This document shows positions 34,446-44,288 of a stretch of DNA of 64,000 bases, in pieces. Below the pieces are notes generated by a model. It made no database searches and was not told the origin of the DNA. It was given only the letters and a program-made list of their open reading frames with translations. The position numbers were made by a program, and so were the translations under genes. Within the stretch, counting starts at the first letter, position 1. Each line of letters opens with the position of its first letter. The DNA comes from Sulfuritalea sp. (lineage in GTDB: Bacteria; Pseudomonadota; Gammaproteobacteria; Burkholderiales; Rhodocyclaceae). The stretch covers positions 1 through 64,000 of the forward strand of contig JAMPYF010000007.1 in assembly GCA_023700805.1 (NCBI GenBank). The letters are read 5' to 3'.

Positions 34446-35087
34446 ATGCTCGTCGTCATCGCCCTCACGCTGAAAAAAGCCGTCGCGCTGTTCGCCCTGG
34501 TGGGGCCCGTGTCGATGATCCCGATCTTTCTCGCCGCGGCGGCCGGTCTGGATTCCGCCGGGAAGGCCCGCTTTGCGCGCACCATCGCGGTCAGCGTCAC
34601 CGTCGCCTTGCTGGTCGCCACCTTTCTCGGCATGCCGCTGCTGGGCCTGCTCGGCGTCACGCTGGGCGCGATGCAGGTGGGCGGCGGCGTCATCGTGCTG
34701 CTGCTGGCGATTGCCATGGTGCTGGGCAAGGAAACCAGCTTCAAGGGCTCGCCGCCGCTGGCCGACAAGCAGGAGGTCCAGCGCGCCTCGATCGTGCCGC
34801 TCGCGGTGCCGCTGCTGGCCGGCCCGGCGGCATTCAGTTATGTCATGGGCAACAGCGCCTGGCACGACTATGCCGACTTGATCCATGTGGTCCTACCGAT
34901 ATTCATCGTGGGTATCTCCTGCTGGGTGACCTTTCGCGTCGCGGCCCGGGCGCATCGGAGAATTCGCCAGGCGACGCTGGATGTGGTCGAGCGCGTCGGC
35001 GGCTTCATCCTCGCGGCGATGGCGGTGGAAATGATGGCTACGGGCTTGCGCGGCCTGTTCCCGATACTGGTTCCCGGCGGCGGCTGA
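34446..35087 (+). CDS. MarC family integral membrane protein
   Basis: The 213-residue protein has about six membrane helices. It carries the family patterns [15 protein letters not shown] near the start, [17 protein letters not shown] in the middle, and [21 protein letters not shown] before the fourth helix. The function of MarC/UPF0056 proteins is unknown; a link to multiple antibiotic resistance has been refuted in E. coli. Six bases separate it from the next gene. Confidence 0.9.
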   Translation: MLVVIALTLKKAVALFALVGPVSMIPIFLAAAAGLDSAGKARFARTIAVSVTVALLVATFLGMPLLGLLGVTLGAMQVGGGVIVLLLAIAMVLGKETSFKGSPPLADKQEVQRASIVPLAVPLLAGPAAFSYVMGNSAWHDYADLIHVVLPIFIVGISCWVTFRVAARAHRRIRQATLDVVERVGGFILAAMAVEMMATGLRGLFPILVPGGG

Positions 35088-35093
35088 GGCCCG

Positions 35094-35333
35094 ATGGCGG
35101 GCGCGGAACTCCTCGAGCTGCTGGTCACCCGAACCATGCCCTTCGGCAAGCACAAGGGGCGGCTGATCGCCGATCTGCCCGGAAACTACCTGAACTGGTT
35201 TGCCCGCGAAGGCTTCCCGCCCGGCGAGATCGGTCGCCTGCTGGCGCTGATGCATGAGCTTGACCACAACGGACTGACGAGCCTGCTCGATCCGCTGCGC
35301 GAAAAGCCCGTTTCCGCGCGGCGCAAGGATTAA
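35094..35333 (+). CDS. DUF3820 family protein
   Basis: The 79-residue protein contains TMPFGKHKGRLIADLPGNYLNWFAREGFPPGEIG, the DUF3820 signature. It is annotated in Pseudomonas as a quorum-sensing-regulated virulence factor; biochemical function is unknown. Its ATG is six bases after marC, so the two form a short operon. Confidence 0.85.
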   Translation: MAGAELLELLVTRTMPFGKHKGRLIADLPGNYLNWFAREGFPPGEIGRLLALMHELDHNGLTSLLDPLREKPVSARRKD

Positions 35334-35346
35334 CGAATCCGCTTCG

Positions 35347-35370
35347 CGCCGTCCTGCCAGCGCCAACTCC
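35347..35370 (+). repeat. Dispersed 24-bp word, copy 5
   Basis: CGCCGT, CC, TG, then CCAGCGCCAACT and CC. It is intergenic, after the DUF3820 gene. Confidence 0.75.
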
Positions 35371-35498
35371 TGTCATGATTGCGATTCGCGCCGAATGGGA
35401 AGCGGAAACAAGGGGCGATTCCCGTTCAATTTCCGGATTACGGGGGGCCGACGGGGGGCGCAGGATGATGAAAAACACAGCCTCAAGAGGAATCTCCC

Positions 35499-35717
35499 AT
35501 GCGCATCGAATCCGTCGAACTGGTTGCCCTGCCCAACGCCCCGACCTGGCAGGAGAAGGTTTACCGTGCCCACCTCGATACCGGCGAGGACATGGATTTG
35601 TTCCAGCAGCACTGGGACGTGCCCTTGCCGCCCGAGAGCCTGGTCGGACTGACCGTGGATGAGGCGCGCAAACGGCGCAACGAACGGATGTTCGCCATCG
35701 CCTCGGGTAATCATTGA
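35499..35717 (+). CDS. Small hypothetical protein
   Basis: A 72-residue frame (MRIESVELVALPNAPTWQEKV to RMFAIASGNH), acidic in the middle, with no signal peptide or membrane segment. GAGGAA lies about eight bases before the ATG, which supports translation. I do not recognise a family. It is convergent with the acyltransferase gene, 18 bases apart. Confidence 0.55.
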   Translation: MRIESVELVALPNAPTWQEKVYRAHLDTGEDMDLFQQHWDVPLPPESLVGLTVDEARKRRNERMFAIASGNH

Positions 35718-35735
35718 GGCTTTCTAGGGCCGTGT

Positions 35736-36872
35736 TCAGCCTGCCTGCTTGAAGGGCAGGTGGTTCGCGGTTTCCGCTTCGTAGTCCTGCATCGCCGAGT
35801 CTTCGCGGACGATGAAGTCGGCCACTGCGCGGCGCATGCCGGGATGGGCGATCCAGAACGCCGACCAGGTGGCGACCGGTTCGAAGCCGCGGGCGAGTTT
35901 GTGCTCGCCCTGCGCGCCGGGCTCGAAGCCTTGCAGGCCGTGGCGGATGCAGTAGTCGATGCCCTGGTAATAGCACAGCTCGAAATGCAGGCCGGGCAAT
36001 TCGATTTCGCTGCCCCAATGGCGGCCATACAGCGTGTGGGCGTCACGGTAGCAGATGGCCGAAGCGACCGGGGTCTGCCCGCGAAAGGCGATGAAGACGA
36101 CCAGGCGCCTGGCGAGCAGGGCGCCGGCCTCGACGAAGAATTCCAGCGGGAAGGCCGGATGGTTGCCGTAGCGGGCAAAGGTGTCGCGATACTGGCGGTG
36201 GATCGCCTGCCAGAGTCCGGCATCGATTTCGTCGCCATGCCGGGCTTCCAGGCGCAGGCCTGATTCGGCGACGGCGCGGCGTTCGCGCTTGAGTTTCTTG
36301 CGCTTGTCGGCGGTGAAGCCGGCGAGGAAGTCGTCGAAATCGCGGTAGCCCCGATTGAACCAGTGGAACTGCACGCCGCGCCGCATCAGGAGGCCGGCCG
36401 CGGCCAGCCGGACGCGATCCTCCTCTTCGACGAACAGGCATTGCCAGGAGGACGCGCCGAGCTGGCGCGTGACGTCCAGCGCCGCCTCGATCAGCGCCGG
36501 CGCCACGATGTCCCGTGCCAGGTCGCGCCGCACCAGCAGGCGCGGGCCCGGTGATGGCGTGTAGGGCATGCCGCTGACCAGCTTCGGGTAGTAGTCGAGT
36601 CCGGCGCGTTGCCAGGCCGCCGCCCAGTTCCAGTCGCGTGAAAAGTCGCCGAAGGAATGCGTGCGCAGGTAGAGCGGCAAGAGACCCGCCAGCCGCTTGT
36701 CCTCGTACAGCGCCAGGTGCCGGGCCTGCCAGCCCATCGCCGCGGCGCCAGCGCCAACTTTCTCGGCCGTGCCGAGGAAGGCGCGGCTGACGAACGGGTC
36801 GTCGCCGTGGTCGAGCAGGGCCCAGTCCTCATCCGGGATGGCGGTGGCGGCGTCATGGAGCACGATTTGCAT
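35736..36872 (-). CDS. FemAB-like/GNAT-type N-acyltransferase (PF04339-like)
   Basis: The 378-residue protein has two GNAT-like halves. The first contains PFVSRAFLGTAEK and the second GFTADKRKKLKRERR, YGNHPAFPLEFF and ELCYYQGIDYCIRHGLQGFEPGAQGEHKLARGF, split here by position. These fit the peptidogalycan-biosynthesis/FemAB-related family. The substrate is unknown; relatives transfer acyl or aminoacyl groups. The ATG at 36870-36872 is preferred over a TTG nine bases upstream. Confidence 0.85.
   Translation of the reverse strand: MQIVLHDAATAIPDEDWALLDHGDDPFVSRAFLGTAEKVGAGAAAMGWQARHLALYEDKRLAGLLPLYLRTHSFGDFSRDWNWAAAWQRAGLDYYPKLVSGMPYTPSPGPRLLVRRDLARDIVAPALIEAALDVTRQLGASSWQCLFVEEEDRVRLAAAGLLMRRGVQFHWFNRGYRDFDDFLAGFTADKRKKLKRERRAVAESGLRLEARHGDEIDAGLWQAIHRQYRDTFARYGNHPAFPLEFFVEAGALLARRLVVFIAFRGQTPVASAICYRDAHTLYGRHWGSEIELPGLHFELCYYQGIDYCIRHGLQGFEPGAQGEHKLARGFEPVATWSAFWIAHPGMRRAVADFIVREDSAMQDYEAETANHLPFKQAG
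36738..36761 (+). repeat. Dispersed 24-bp word, copy 6
   Basis: CGCCGC, GG, CG, then CCAGCGCCAACT and TT; one mismatch in the first block. It lies inside the acyltransferase gene, antisense to it (encoding VGAGAAAM). Confidence 0.7.
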
Positions 36873-37033
36873 GGTGGGCAATCCTACCCCGCGCCGCCCG
36901 CCAGTCGTGCATGCGACGCGCTTTTGCTCCCGGGACGCTTGGCGGCATAGTCCATTTCTGTTCCGGTCTTAGGGCGCCTGCCGCGATAAGCTAAAATATG
37001 CGCTGGATTTTCATCACCCCGGCTCTGACCTTC

Positions 37034-37783
37034 ATGCGCATTCTGCTCAGCAACGACGACGGCTATTTCGCGCCGGGGCTCGCCCAGCTTGCGACCAGCC
37101 TCAACGATCTCGGCCGGATTACGGTGGTGGCGCCGGAACTCAACCGCAGCGGTGCCAGCAATTCACTGACGCTGGATCGCCCGATGCACCTGCGCCGTGC
37201 GGCCAATGGCTACATGTACGTCAGCGGCACACCGTCGGACTGCGTGCATCTGGCGGTCACGGGCGTTCTGGATCACCAGCCGGACATGGTGGTGTCGGGC
37301 ATCAATCTCGGTGCCAACATGGGCGACGACACGATCTATTCCGGCACCGTGGCCGCGGCGACCGAAGGCTATCTGCTCGGCGTGCCGTCGATCGCGATCT
37401 CCCTGGGCAGTTTCGAAGGCCGGCATTTCGACACCGCCGGACGCGTGGCGCGCGAACTGGTGCAGCGCTTCAGCGCGACGCCGTTTACCGAACCCGTGCT
37501 GCTCAATGTCAACGTGCCGGACCTGCCCTACGAGGAATTGCGCGGCATCCAGGTCACGCGCCTGGGACGCCGCCACAAGGCCGAGCCGGCGGTGAAGTCG
37601 GTCAGTCCGCGCGGCGAGACGCTGTACTGGATCGGCGCTGCCGGTCCCGCGGCGGACGCCGGCGAAGGCACCGATTTCTACGCCGTGGAGCACGGCTGGG
37701 TGTCGGTCACGCCGCTGCAAATCGATCTCACCCATGCCGCGCAGCTGGCCAGCGTGCGCAGCTGGCTTGCGCCGGACCGATGA
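37034..37783 (+). CDS. surE: 5'-nucleotidase / survival protein SurE
   Basis: The 249-residue protein has the SurE signature: [13 protein letters not shown] at the start (the Asp pair binds metal), [14 protein letters not shown], and [25 protein letters not shown]. It dephosphorylates nucleoside 5'/3'-monophosphates. A TAAAAT at 36992-36997 could be its -10. It begins the conserved surE-pcm-nlpD-rpoS cluster and overlaps pcm by four bases. Confidence 0.96.
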   Translation: MRILLSNDDGYFAPGLAQLATSLNDLGRITVVAPELNRSGASNSLTLDRPMHLRRAANGYMYVSGTPSDCVHLAVTGVLDHQPDMVVSGINLGANMGDDTIYSGTVAAATEGYLLGVPSIAISLGSFEGRHFDTAGRVARELVQRFSATPFTEPVLLNVNVPDLPYEELRGIQVTRLGRRHKAEPAVKSVSPRGETLYWIGAAGPAADAGEGTDFYAVEHGWVSVTPLQIDLTHAAQLASVRSWLAPDR

Positions 37784-38439
37784 ATACCGCCGCACTGACC
37801 GGCATCGGCATGACCTCGCAGCGCACCCGCGCGCGCATGGTCGAACGCCTGCGCGCGCAGGGCATAGGCGATGCGCGCGTGCTGCATGCCATGGGACTGG
37901 TGCCGCGCCATATATTCATCGAGCAGGCGCTGGCGAATCGCGCCTACGACGACACGGCGCTGCCTCTGGGATTCGGCCAGACCATCTCGCAGCCTTACGT
38001 GGTGGCGCGCATGATCGAACTGCTGATCGCCGGCCGCCAGTTGGGCAAGACGCTGGAGATCGGCGCCGGCTGCGGCTATCAGGCGGCGATTCTGGGCGTG
38101 CTGTCGAAGCAGGTGTTCGCGGTGGAGCGCATTGCGCCGCTCCTGGCGCGGGCACGCGACAACCTGAAGCAGATCAAGTTGTCGCATATTCGCCTGAAGC
38201 ACGCCGACGGCAACCTGGGGCTGCCCGAGGCGGCGCCCTTTGATACCATCATTTTGGCCGCCGCCGCGGCCGCGGTGCCGCAGACTCTGCTGGCACAACT
38301 GGCGCCGGGAGGGCGGCTGATCATGCCGCTGGGCAGCATCGAACAGGTGATCAGCCTAGTCGAGCGCAGCGCCAGCGGCTTTGTCGAAACCAGATTTGAC
38401 GCGGTGCGTTTCGTGCCGTTGTTGCCGGGAGTCGAATGA
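37780..38439 (+). CDS. pcm: Protein-L-isoaspartate O-methyltransferase
   Basis: The product has 219 residues with the SAM-binding motif [15 protein letters not shown] near residue 90, the substrate segment [15 protein letters not shown] and the post-III motif [12 protein letters not shown]. It methylates isoaspartyl residues so that damaged proteins can be repaired. The ATG overlaps the surE stop (ATGA), and its own stop overlaps the nlpD start in the same way. Confidence 0.95.
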   Translation: MNTAALTGIGMTSQRTRARMVERLRAQGIGDARVLHAMGLVPRHIFIEQALANRAYDDTALPLGFGQTISQPYVVARMIELLIAGRQLGKTLEIGAGCGYQAAILGVLSKQVFAVERIAPLLARARDNLKQIKLSHIRLKHADGNLGLPEAAPFDTIILAAAAAAVPQTLLAQLAPGGRLIMPLGSIEQVISLVERSASGFVETRFDAVRFVPLLPGVE

Positions 38440-39350
38440 GCGCTACCCGTCTGATTCTGGCTGTGCTGCTGCCTGTCCTCGGCGGCTGCGCCAGCCACGC
38501 GCCCGCGCCGGTCGAGCAGCGCGGCGCAGCGCCGGCGGCGCAGCCGGCGGCAGCGGCGGCAAGCGATCCCGGCGTCCGTTATCACACGGTCAAGAAGGGC
38601 GAAACGCTTTACAGCATCGCGCTCGATCAAGGCCAGGATCACAAGGATGTGGCGGCCTGGAACAATCTCGACAATCCCAATCTGCTCAAGATCGGTCAGC
38701 AGCTGCGCGTCACGCCACCGGAAAATGCCGCGCCGGTTGCGGTGGCGAAGCCGGTGACGTCCAGCGCGCCGATCGAGGTCAAGCCGGCGGCGGGCGCAGC
38801 GACCGGCGGCAGCAGCAACAGCGCAAGCCTGAAGCGCGAACCCAAGGGCGGCAAGCTGGCCTGGTCCGATGCGGCCCTGGCCAAGGCGCAGCAGGCAGAG
38901 AAAGCCGGGGCGCCGGCGGAAGTCAAACCCGAGCTGCGACCGACGGAACCCAAGCCTGCCGAGAAGCCGGCCGTCACCGGCGACGAGGTGGATTGGATGT
39001 GGCCGGCCAATGGCAAGCTGATTGCCCCGTTTGCCGAAGGCAGCAGCAAGGGGGTCGATATCGCCGGCAAGGCCGGTGACCCGGTGCTGGCGGCGGCCGG
39101 CGGCGTGGTCTCCTATGCCGGTGCGGGTTTGCGCGGCTATGGCAACCTCGTGGTGTTGCGCCACAACGCGACTTATCTTTCGGTGTATGCCCACAACAGC
39201 AAACTGCTGGTCAAGGAAAAGGACACCGTCGCCCGCGGCCAGAAGATTGCCGAGATGGGCAGCACCGATACCGAAAGCCCGCGCCTGCATTTCGAGATCC
39301 GCCGCCAGGGCAAACCGGCCGATCCGCAGAAGTTTCTTCCGGCGCGCTGA
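38436..39350 (+). CDS. nlpD: LysM/M23 lipoprotein NlpD
   Basis: The 304-residue lipoprotein (lipobox LGGC, Cys17) has a LysM domain at about 49-92 ([20 protein letters not shown]), a Pro/Ala/Lys-rich linker and a C-terminal LytM/M23 domain at about 185-300. The zinc ligands are degenerate: [11 protein letters not shown] replaces the usual HxGxD and LHFEIR lacks HxH. This matches NlpD as a non-catalytic activator of the cell-division amidase AmiC in the periplasm. The main rpoS promoter lies inside nlpD in related bacteria. Confidence 0.93.
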   Translation: MSATRLILAVLLPVLGGCASHAPAPVEQRGAAPAAQPAAAAASDPGVRYHTVKKGETLYSIALDQGQDHKDVAAWNNLDNPNLLKIGQQLRVTPPENAAPVAVAKPVTSSAPIEVKPAAGAATGGSSNSASLKREPKGGKLAWSDAALAKAQQAEKAGAPAEVKPELRPTEPKPAEKPAVTGDEVDWMWPANGKLIAPFAEGSSKGVDIAGKAGDPVLAAAGGVVSYAGAGLRGYGNLVVLRHNATYLSVYAHNSKLLVKEKDTVARGQKIAEMGSTDTESPRLHFEIRRQGKPADPQKFLPAR

Positions 39351-39356
39351 GGGCCG

Positions 39357-40289
39357 ATGAACGACGACGCCCTGTTTCCGGAACGCGACGCCGCTGACGC
39401 CGCCTCGGCCGCCGAGGCGGTCGCGGATGCGCACGAATCCGGTTTCATCGAAGACATCACCCAGTTCTACCTGCACGAGATCGGCGCGACGCCGCTGTTG
39501 ACCGCCGCCGAGGAAATCAAGCTGGCGCGTGCCGTGCGCGCCGGCGACTTCCTGGCGCGTCAGCACATGATCGAGGCCAATCTGCGGCTGGTGGTCAGCA
39601 TCGCGCGCCACTACCTGCACCGCGGCCTGCCGCTCGACGACTTGATCGAGGAAGGCAACCTGGGCCTGATCCATGCGCTGGAAAAGTTCGATCCGGAACG
39701 CGGCTTTCGTTTTTCGACCTACGCCACCTGGTGGATACGGCAAAACGTCGAACGCGCGATCATGAACCAGTCGCGCACCGTGCGCCTGCCGATCTACGTG
39801 ATCAAGGAACTCAATATCGTCCTGCGCGCCATGCGCAGGCTCGACCGCGAGCGTGGCGCCGACGAGGAGACGCCCGGCGCCATGCTGGAAGGCGTGGCCC
39901 GCCTGCTGGATCGTCCCGTCGCGGAAATCCGCCAGTTGCTGCTGCTCAACGAACGCTCCGCCTCGCTCGATTCGCCGCTCGACATCGATCCCGACTTGTC
40001 GATGGCCGATTCGATGGCCGACGAGGCCACCGAAGATCCGGTGGCCCATCTGGCCCAGCACGAGGCCGAGTTGCTGGTGGCGGACTGGGTGGCACAACTC
40101 ACCGAGCGCCAGCGCCTGGTCGTCGAGCGCCGCTACGGTCTGGGCGGCAACGACGCGACGACGCTCGAAGTCATCGCCGGCGACCTGGGCCTGACGCGCG
40201 AACGCGTGCGGCAGATCCAGATGGAAGCCCTGTCCAAGCTGAGGAAACGCATCGCCCGCGACGGGCTGACGCCCGATGCGCTACTTTGA
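39357..40289 (+). CDS. rpoS: RNA polymerase sigma factor RpoS
   Basis: This 310-residue sigma70-family protein has region 1.2 (DITQFYLHEIGATPLLTAAEE), region 2 with DLIEEGNLGLIHALEKFDPERGFRFSTYATWWIRQ split over 2.2-2.4, region 3, and region 4 ending LGLTRERVRQIQMEALSKLR. It is six bases after nlpD, the diagnostic position. It directs stationary-phase and general stress transcription; the BON, CsbD and DUF883 genes here are plausible targets. Its stop codon overlaps the end of the convergent mltB gene by nine bases. Confidence 0.96.
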   Translation: MNDDALFPERDAADAASAAEAVADAHESGFIEDITQFYLHEIGATPLLTAAEEIKLARAVRAGDFLARQHMIEANLRLVVSIARHYLHRGLPLDDLIEEGNLGLIHALEKFDPERGFRFSTYATWWIRQNVERAIMNQSRTVRLPIYVIKELNIVLRAMRRLDRERGADEETPGAMLEGVARLLDRPVAEIRQLLLLNERSASLDSPLDIDPDLSMADSMADEATEDPVAHLAQHEAELLVADWVAQLTERQRLVVERRYGLGGNDATTLEVIAGDLGLTRERVRQIQMEALSKLRKRIARDGLTPDALL

Positions 40290-41357
40290 CGCCGCCAGTG
40301 CGGTCGCCAGGTCCATGACGGCTGCCGCGTAGAAGCTGCTGCGGTTGTAGCGCGTGATCACATAGAAGTTGCGAAAGCCGAGGCGGTACTCGGTCGCCGC
40401 GTTGGGTGTGATCAGATCGATCAGGGCCGCCGGCCGGTCGGGAAACGCTGCGCCGGTTGCGTCCGTCGCCGTGTCGTCAGCGCCAACTCTTGTCAGTCGC
40501 ACATTGGCCGCCGCCATCTGCCGCGGTGCGCGTTGCGGCGCGATGCCCTCGTCGATCAGCGCCTGCACACCATCGCCGGTGATGCCGACGGCGACGGCGA
40601 TCGGCGTATCGCGCTCCCAGCCGTGGCCGGCCAGAAAATTGGCGACGCTGCCGATCGCGTCGGCCGGACTGGCATCCAGATCGATGCGGCCGTCATCGTC
40701 GAAATCGATGGCGAAGCGGCGCCGGGAGGACGGCAGGAACTGCGGCAAACCCAGGGCGCCGGCGTAGGAACCGACGTAGGACTGCGGGCTGCGGTTTTCC
40801 TCGCGCGCCAGCAGCAGCAGTTCTTCGAGCTCGCGGCGAAACAGTTCGGCCCGCGGCGGGTAGTCGAAGGCCAGGGTGGTCAGCGCGGCAAAGGTTTCGA
40901 AACGGCCCGGCTGTTTGCCGTAGAAAGTTTCGATGCCGATGATGGCGGCGATGATCTCGGCCGGCACGCCGAAGCGCGTTTCGGCGGCGGCCAGTTGCGC
41001 GCCGTGGAGATGCATGAAGCGCCGCCCCGCGGCGACGCGTTTCGGCTCGACAAAGCGCCCGCGGTAGGCCTGCCAGGAGCGCACGCCGGGATCCCTGGGC
41101 GGCATGATGGCCTTGATCACGGCGGCGATCGGCTGGGTCCGGCGGAACAGCCCGCCGAGCGCATCGGCATCGAAGCCGTGTTGCTGGCGCATGTGCTCGA
41201 CGAAGGCCTGCACGTCGGGGCGTTGCGCGTAACTGTGGTTGCGGCCGCTGCGCTTAACGTCGATGGAGCCGACGTCAGCCTCCACTGAAACTGCGTTTTC
41301 GGCGCGCGCCTGCGCGCTGAAGACGGCCAGCACGGTGAGGAGAAGCAGGCGCGTCAT
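40281..41357 (-). CDS. mltB: Membrane-bound lytic transglycosylase B type
   Basis: The 358-residue protein has a signal peptide (..AVFSAQARAEN) and an MltB-like catalytic domain with IIGIETFYGK (catalytic Glu) and SYAGALGLPQFLPSSRR, then DFDDDGRIDL. It cleaves peptidoglycan glycan strands to 1,6-anhydro ends. No clear lipobox Cys is present, so it may be soluble or periplasmic rather than lipid anchored. Its ATG overlaps the stop of the transglutaminase gene; its 3' end overlaps rpoS. Confidence 0.92.
   Translation of the reverse strand: MTRLLLLTVLAVFSAQARAENAVSVEADVGSIDVKRSGRNHSYAQRPDVQAFVEHMRQQHGFDADALGGLFRRTQPIAAVIKAIMPPRDPGVRSWQAYRGRFVEPKRVAAGRRFMHLHGAQLAAAETRFGVPAEIIAAIIGIETFYGKQPGRFETFAALTTLAFDYPPRAELFRRELEELLLLAREENRSPQSYVGSYAGALGLPQFLPSSRRRFAIDFDDDGRIDLDASPADAIGSVANFLAGHGWERDTPIAVAVGITGDGVQALIDEGIAPQRAPRQMAAANVRLTRVGADDTATDATGAAFPDRPAALIDLITPNAATEYRLGFRNFYVITRYNRSSFYAAAVMDLATALAASK
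40467..40490 (+). repeat. Dispersed 24-bp word, copy 7
   Basis: CGCCGT, GT, CG, then TCAGCGCCAACT and CT, followed by TGTCAGTCG. It lies inside mltB, antisense to it. Confidence 0.75.
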
Positions 41358-43300
41358 GGCTTGAATGCGGCGATGCGGCGCTTGAGCTGCTCCAGGTCGC
41401 TGCCCTGCGGCGCGGGGCCGTAGCGCAGGCGCGCATACAGGGCGGCGATCTCGCGAATGCCCACGGCATGGAGCGGCGCTTGGGCAGCCGCGCGTTCGGC
41501 AAAGGCCTGCGGTCCCTCCCAGGATTGCCAGGCAATGCCGCGCTTGGCCAGGCGGCGGGTGAAGCGCCGCCATGCCGCCAGCGCCGGATCGACGCGCAGG
41601 CGGTTGCGCAGTATCCAGGCGGTCAGCCCGAGCATGACCGCACCGCACAGCACCGACAGCACCGCGGTCATGCTGCGCCAGTCCGGCGCGCTCATGCCGA
41701 GGCTGGCCAGCAGATCGCGCTGGCGCTGAGGGTTGTAGCCGAGCACCCATTGATTCCAGCCGTTGGTCACCGCATCCAGCCGGTAGCGCAAGTCCTTGAG
41801 CCAGGCGGCGCGGGCCAGGAAGGGCAGGCCTTCGCCGGCGGGAATCGCCGCGGCCAGATTGCTGTTGATGCGGCTCGGCGCGGAAATCGCCGTCGGGTCG
41901 ATGCGCACCCAGCCGCGCCCGGCAATCCAGGCTTCGGCCCAGGCGTGGGCATCGTACTGGCGCACCTCCAGATAACCGTCCACGGGATTGACTTCGCCGC
42001 CCTGATAGCCGGCCACCACCCTGGCCGGGACGCCCGCGCTGCGCAGGCTGAAAACAAAGGCGGCGGCGAAGTGTTCGCAGAAACCGCGCTTGGTGTCGAA
42101 CAGAAACTCATCGACCATGTCGGCGCCCAGCAGCGGCGGATTCAGCGTGTAGATCAGGAGCTGCTGGTTGAACAGCTTTTCCGCCGCGGCCAGGATGGCC
42201 GCACCATCGTCGCCGTGCTGGGCGCGCCAGGCGGCACCGATGGCGCGGGTGCGGGGATTGCCGGCCTCCGGCAGGGCCAGCGCCGCGCGCAGAACGGCCG
42301 GAGATTCCTTCTCGCCGGCGATCGCCTCGGGCCAGGCGCTTTGCGTATAGCGCAGGCGATTGCGCACCGCCTGGCGGGCGATCGGCTGGTAGTCGACGGT
42401 CAAGGCGCTGTCCGCCGGCAAGGTGGCCGGCATTTCCAGCGCAAACAGCCAGAATTTTCCGTGCGGCTCCAGGGTCACTTCGTAGTCCACCGGGGTTCCC
42501 GATCCCGCGTAGGGAACTGTCGGATAGGCGCCCTGGGTTTGCGCAACCCGCCAGCTGCGTCCGTCGAACGCAGGCATCACCGGGCCACGCCAGTAGAGCT
42601 GCGATTGCGCCGGTATCGCGCCCTGGAAGCGCACCCGGAAGGCGATCGCATCCGACTGCGAGAGCCTGGCGATGGTGCCGGGCGCCATGGTGTCGGACAG
42701 ACCCGACACGGCCGAAAAGCGATCCTGCGGCAGGCCCCAGAGCGGACCCTGCACGCGCGGAAACAAGACGAACAGCAGCAGCATGAACGGCATCGCCTGG
42801 GCCAGCATCAATGTGGCACGCCGCAGCTGTTGTTGCGGTTGCGGGCGGTCGTCGCTGGCGGCCAGCAGGCTGGCGGTGGTGATCAGTACCGTGATCCCGG
42901 CAAGCAAGGCCGTGGCTATCGTCTGGGTGAACAGGAACTGGCCGAGGACCAGGAAGTAGCACAGCAGTGCAGTCGCCACCGCATCGCGCGCCGCACGCAG
43001 TTCGAGCAGTTTCAGCGCCAGAAACACCACCAGCAGGGAGATGCCCGGCGTGCGGCCCATGATGGTGCGGTATTGCAGGAACACGCCGACCGTACCCGCC
43101 ATCACCAGCAGGACCAGCAGCCAGCGCGGCGGCAAGTGCCACTGGCGCCAGGTCAGTGCGGCGCGCCAGGCGAACGCGCATGCCGCGGCAAGCGAAAGCC
43201 ACAGCGGAACCTGCTGCGCCAGCGGCGCGCTGGCGGCAAGGGCCGTGGCCAGCAGCCACCAGGCCTGGCGGCCGCTGACGGGACGGTTAGCCCTTCCCAT
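41354..43300 (-). CDS. TgpA-like transglutaminase membrane protein (DUF3488)
   Basis: The 648-residue protein has about six N-terminal helices (to about 175), a periplasmic transglutaminase-like core with Cys in KRGFCEHFAAAFVFSLR, His in QYDAHAWAEAWI and Asp in VRIDPTA, one more helix near 555, and a cytoplasmic C-terminal DUF4129-like tail. Pseudomonas TgpA is essential and envelope linked. The start overlaps the DUF58 gene by 14 bases, consistent with a MoxR-DUF58-TgpA-MltB operon. Confidence 0.9.
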   Translation of the reverse strand: MGRANRPVSGRQAWWLLATALAASAPLAQQVPLWLSLAAACAFAWRAALTWRQWHLPPRWLLVLLVMAGTVGVFLQYRTIMGRTPGISLLVVFLALKLLELRAARDAVATALLCYFLVLGQFLFTQTIATALLAGITVLITTASLLAASDDRPQPQQQLRRATLMLAQAMPFMLLLFVLFPRVQGPLWGLPQDRFSAVSGLSDTMAPGTIARLSQSDAIAFRVRFQGAIPAQSQLYWRGPVMPAFDGRSWRVAQTQGAYPTVPYAGSGTPVDYEVTLEPHGKFWLFALEMPATLPADSALTVDYQPIARQAVRNRLRYTQSAWPEAIAGEKESPAVLRAALALPEAGNPRTRAIGAAWRAQHGDDGAAILAAAEKLFNQQLLIYTLNPPLLGADMVDEFLFDTKRGFCEHFAAAFVFSLRSAGVPARVVAGYQGGEVNPVDGYLEVRQYDAHAWAEAWIAGRGWVRIDPTAISAPSRINSNLAAAIPAGEGLPFLARAAWLKDLRYRLDAVTNGWNQWVLGYNPQRQRDLLASLGMSAPDWRSMTAVLSVLCGAVMLGLTAWILRNRLRVDPALAAWRRFTRRLAKRGIAWQSWEGPQAFAERAAAQAPLHAVGIREIAALYARLRYGPAPQGSDLEQLKRRIAAFKP

Positions 43301-44267
43301 CCTGGTACAGCGCCAGCGCCCGCAGGCCGGCAGCGAGTTGTTCCGGACCGTTGTCCGGGGCCAGCTGCAGCGCGGGCAGCCGCAAGCCCCAGGCCAGGCC
43401 GGCGGCGTCGGCATCGAGCATCCAGCGGGCGAGGATGGCCAGACGCTGTTCGCAGGTGATCGCGTCGGGCAGGGTATTCCAGTCGAGCCAGATCTGTTGT
43501 GCACTCGCACCCGAGAACAGCTTGGTCAGCAGCGGCCCATCCTGCTGCCGGGCGACGGCCTTCCATGCGACATGGCGAGGCGCATCGGCCACCTGGTGCT
43601 TGCGCAGGCCGGAAAAATCATCCGCGCCGCGGCCGTCCCTGGTCGATCCTCGCGCCGCCTCGCCGCCCCAGGGCAGCGGGGGCGCCGTGGCGGCCGGGGC
43701 CGGATAGACCAGGCAGTTGAAGTCGGGAACGGCATAGCTCCAGGCGCGCACCAGCCCCAGCGGCCAGGTGGTCTCGATGGTGGCGCGCGGCATGGGCAGC
43801 CAGCCGCGTTTTGTGGTGGCGACACCCAGGGTGGCAAGCGTGCTCGCATGCGGCCCGACATCGATTTCAAGCGGCGCATCGGCGTTGACGAACAAACGCA
43901 GGCTGGTGCGGGCATCGGGGCGCTGGCTTTTCAGGACCAGCGCAAACCGGGCCACATCGCCGACGAATACCGGCTCGCAGCGGCCGGGCCGGATTTCGAG
44001 CAGGGCAAGATTGCGAAAGGTGTGGAGTATGGTGACGACGCCCAGTCCGGCCAGCAGGAACACCAGCGCGTGACCGAGGCTCAGGTTGTAGTTCATCGCG
44101 CCGAGCAGGATGACCCCCAGCGCCGTGGCGTAGGCCAGTCCGGCCCGCGTCGGCAGGACATAGACGCGGCGCTGGGTGAGGACAATCGGCGCCGGCTCGG
44201 GCGGGCGCACGCGCAAGGCCCAGCGGACGAATGTTTCGTGCATCCGGTGGCGCAGGACGGCGAGCAT
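43287..44267 (-). CDS. DUF58 domain protein
   Basis: The 326-residue protein has two membrane helices near 40-85, an extended soluble region and the DUF58 motif RGSTRDGRGADDFSGLRKHQ, DAPRHVAWKAVARQ. DUF58 proteins resemble VWA-type folds and are nearly always partnered with MoxR ATPases. Here the gene lies between moxR and tgpA, 21 bases after moxR. Confidence 0.9.
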   Translation of the reverse strand: MLAVLRHRMHETFVRWALRVRPPEPAPIVLTQRRVYVLPTRAGLAYATALGVILLGAMNYNLSLGHALVFLLAGLGVVTILHTFRNLALLEIRPGRCEPVFVGDVARFALVLKSQRPDARTSLRLFVNADAPLEIDVGPHASTLATLGVATTKRGWLPMPRATIETTWPLGLVRAWSYAVPDFNCLVYPAPAATAPPLPWGGEAARGSTRDGRGADDFSGLRKHQVADAPRHVAWKAVARQQDGPLLTKLFSGASAQQIWLDWNTLPDAITCEQRLAILARWMLDADAAGLAWGLRLPALQLAPDNGPEQLAAGLRALALYQDGKG

Positions 44268-44288
44268 CAGGAATTATTCCCGCAGCGC

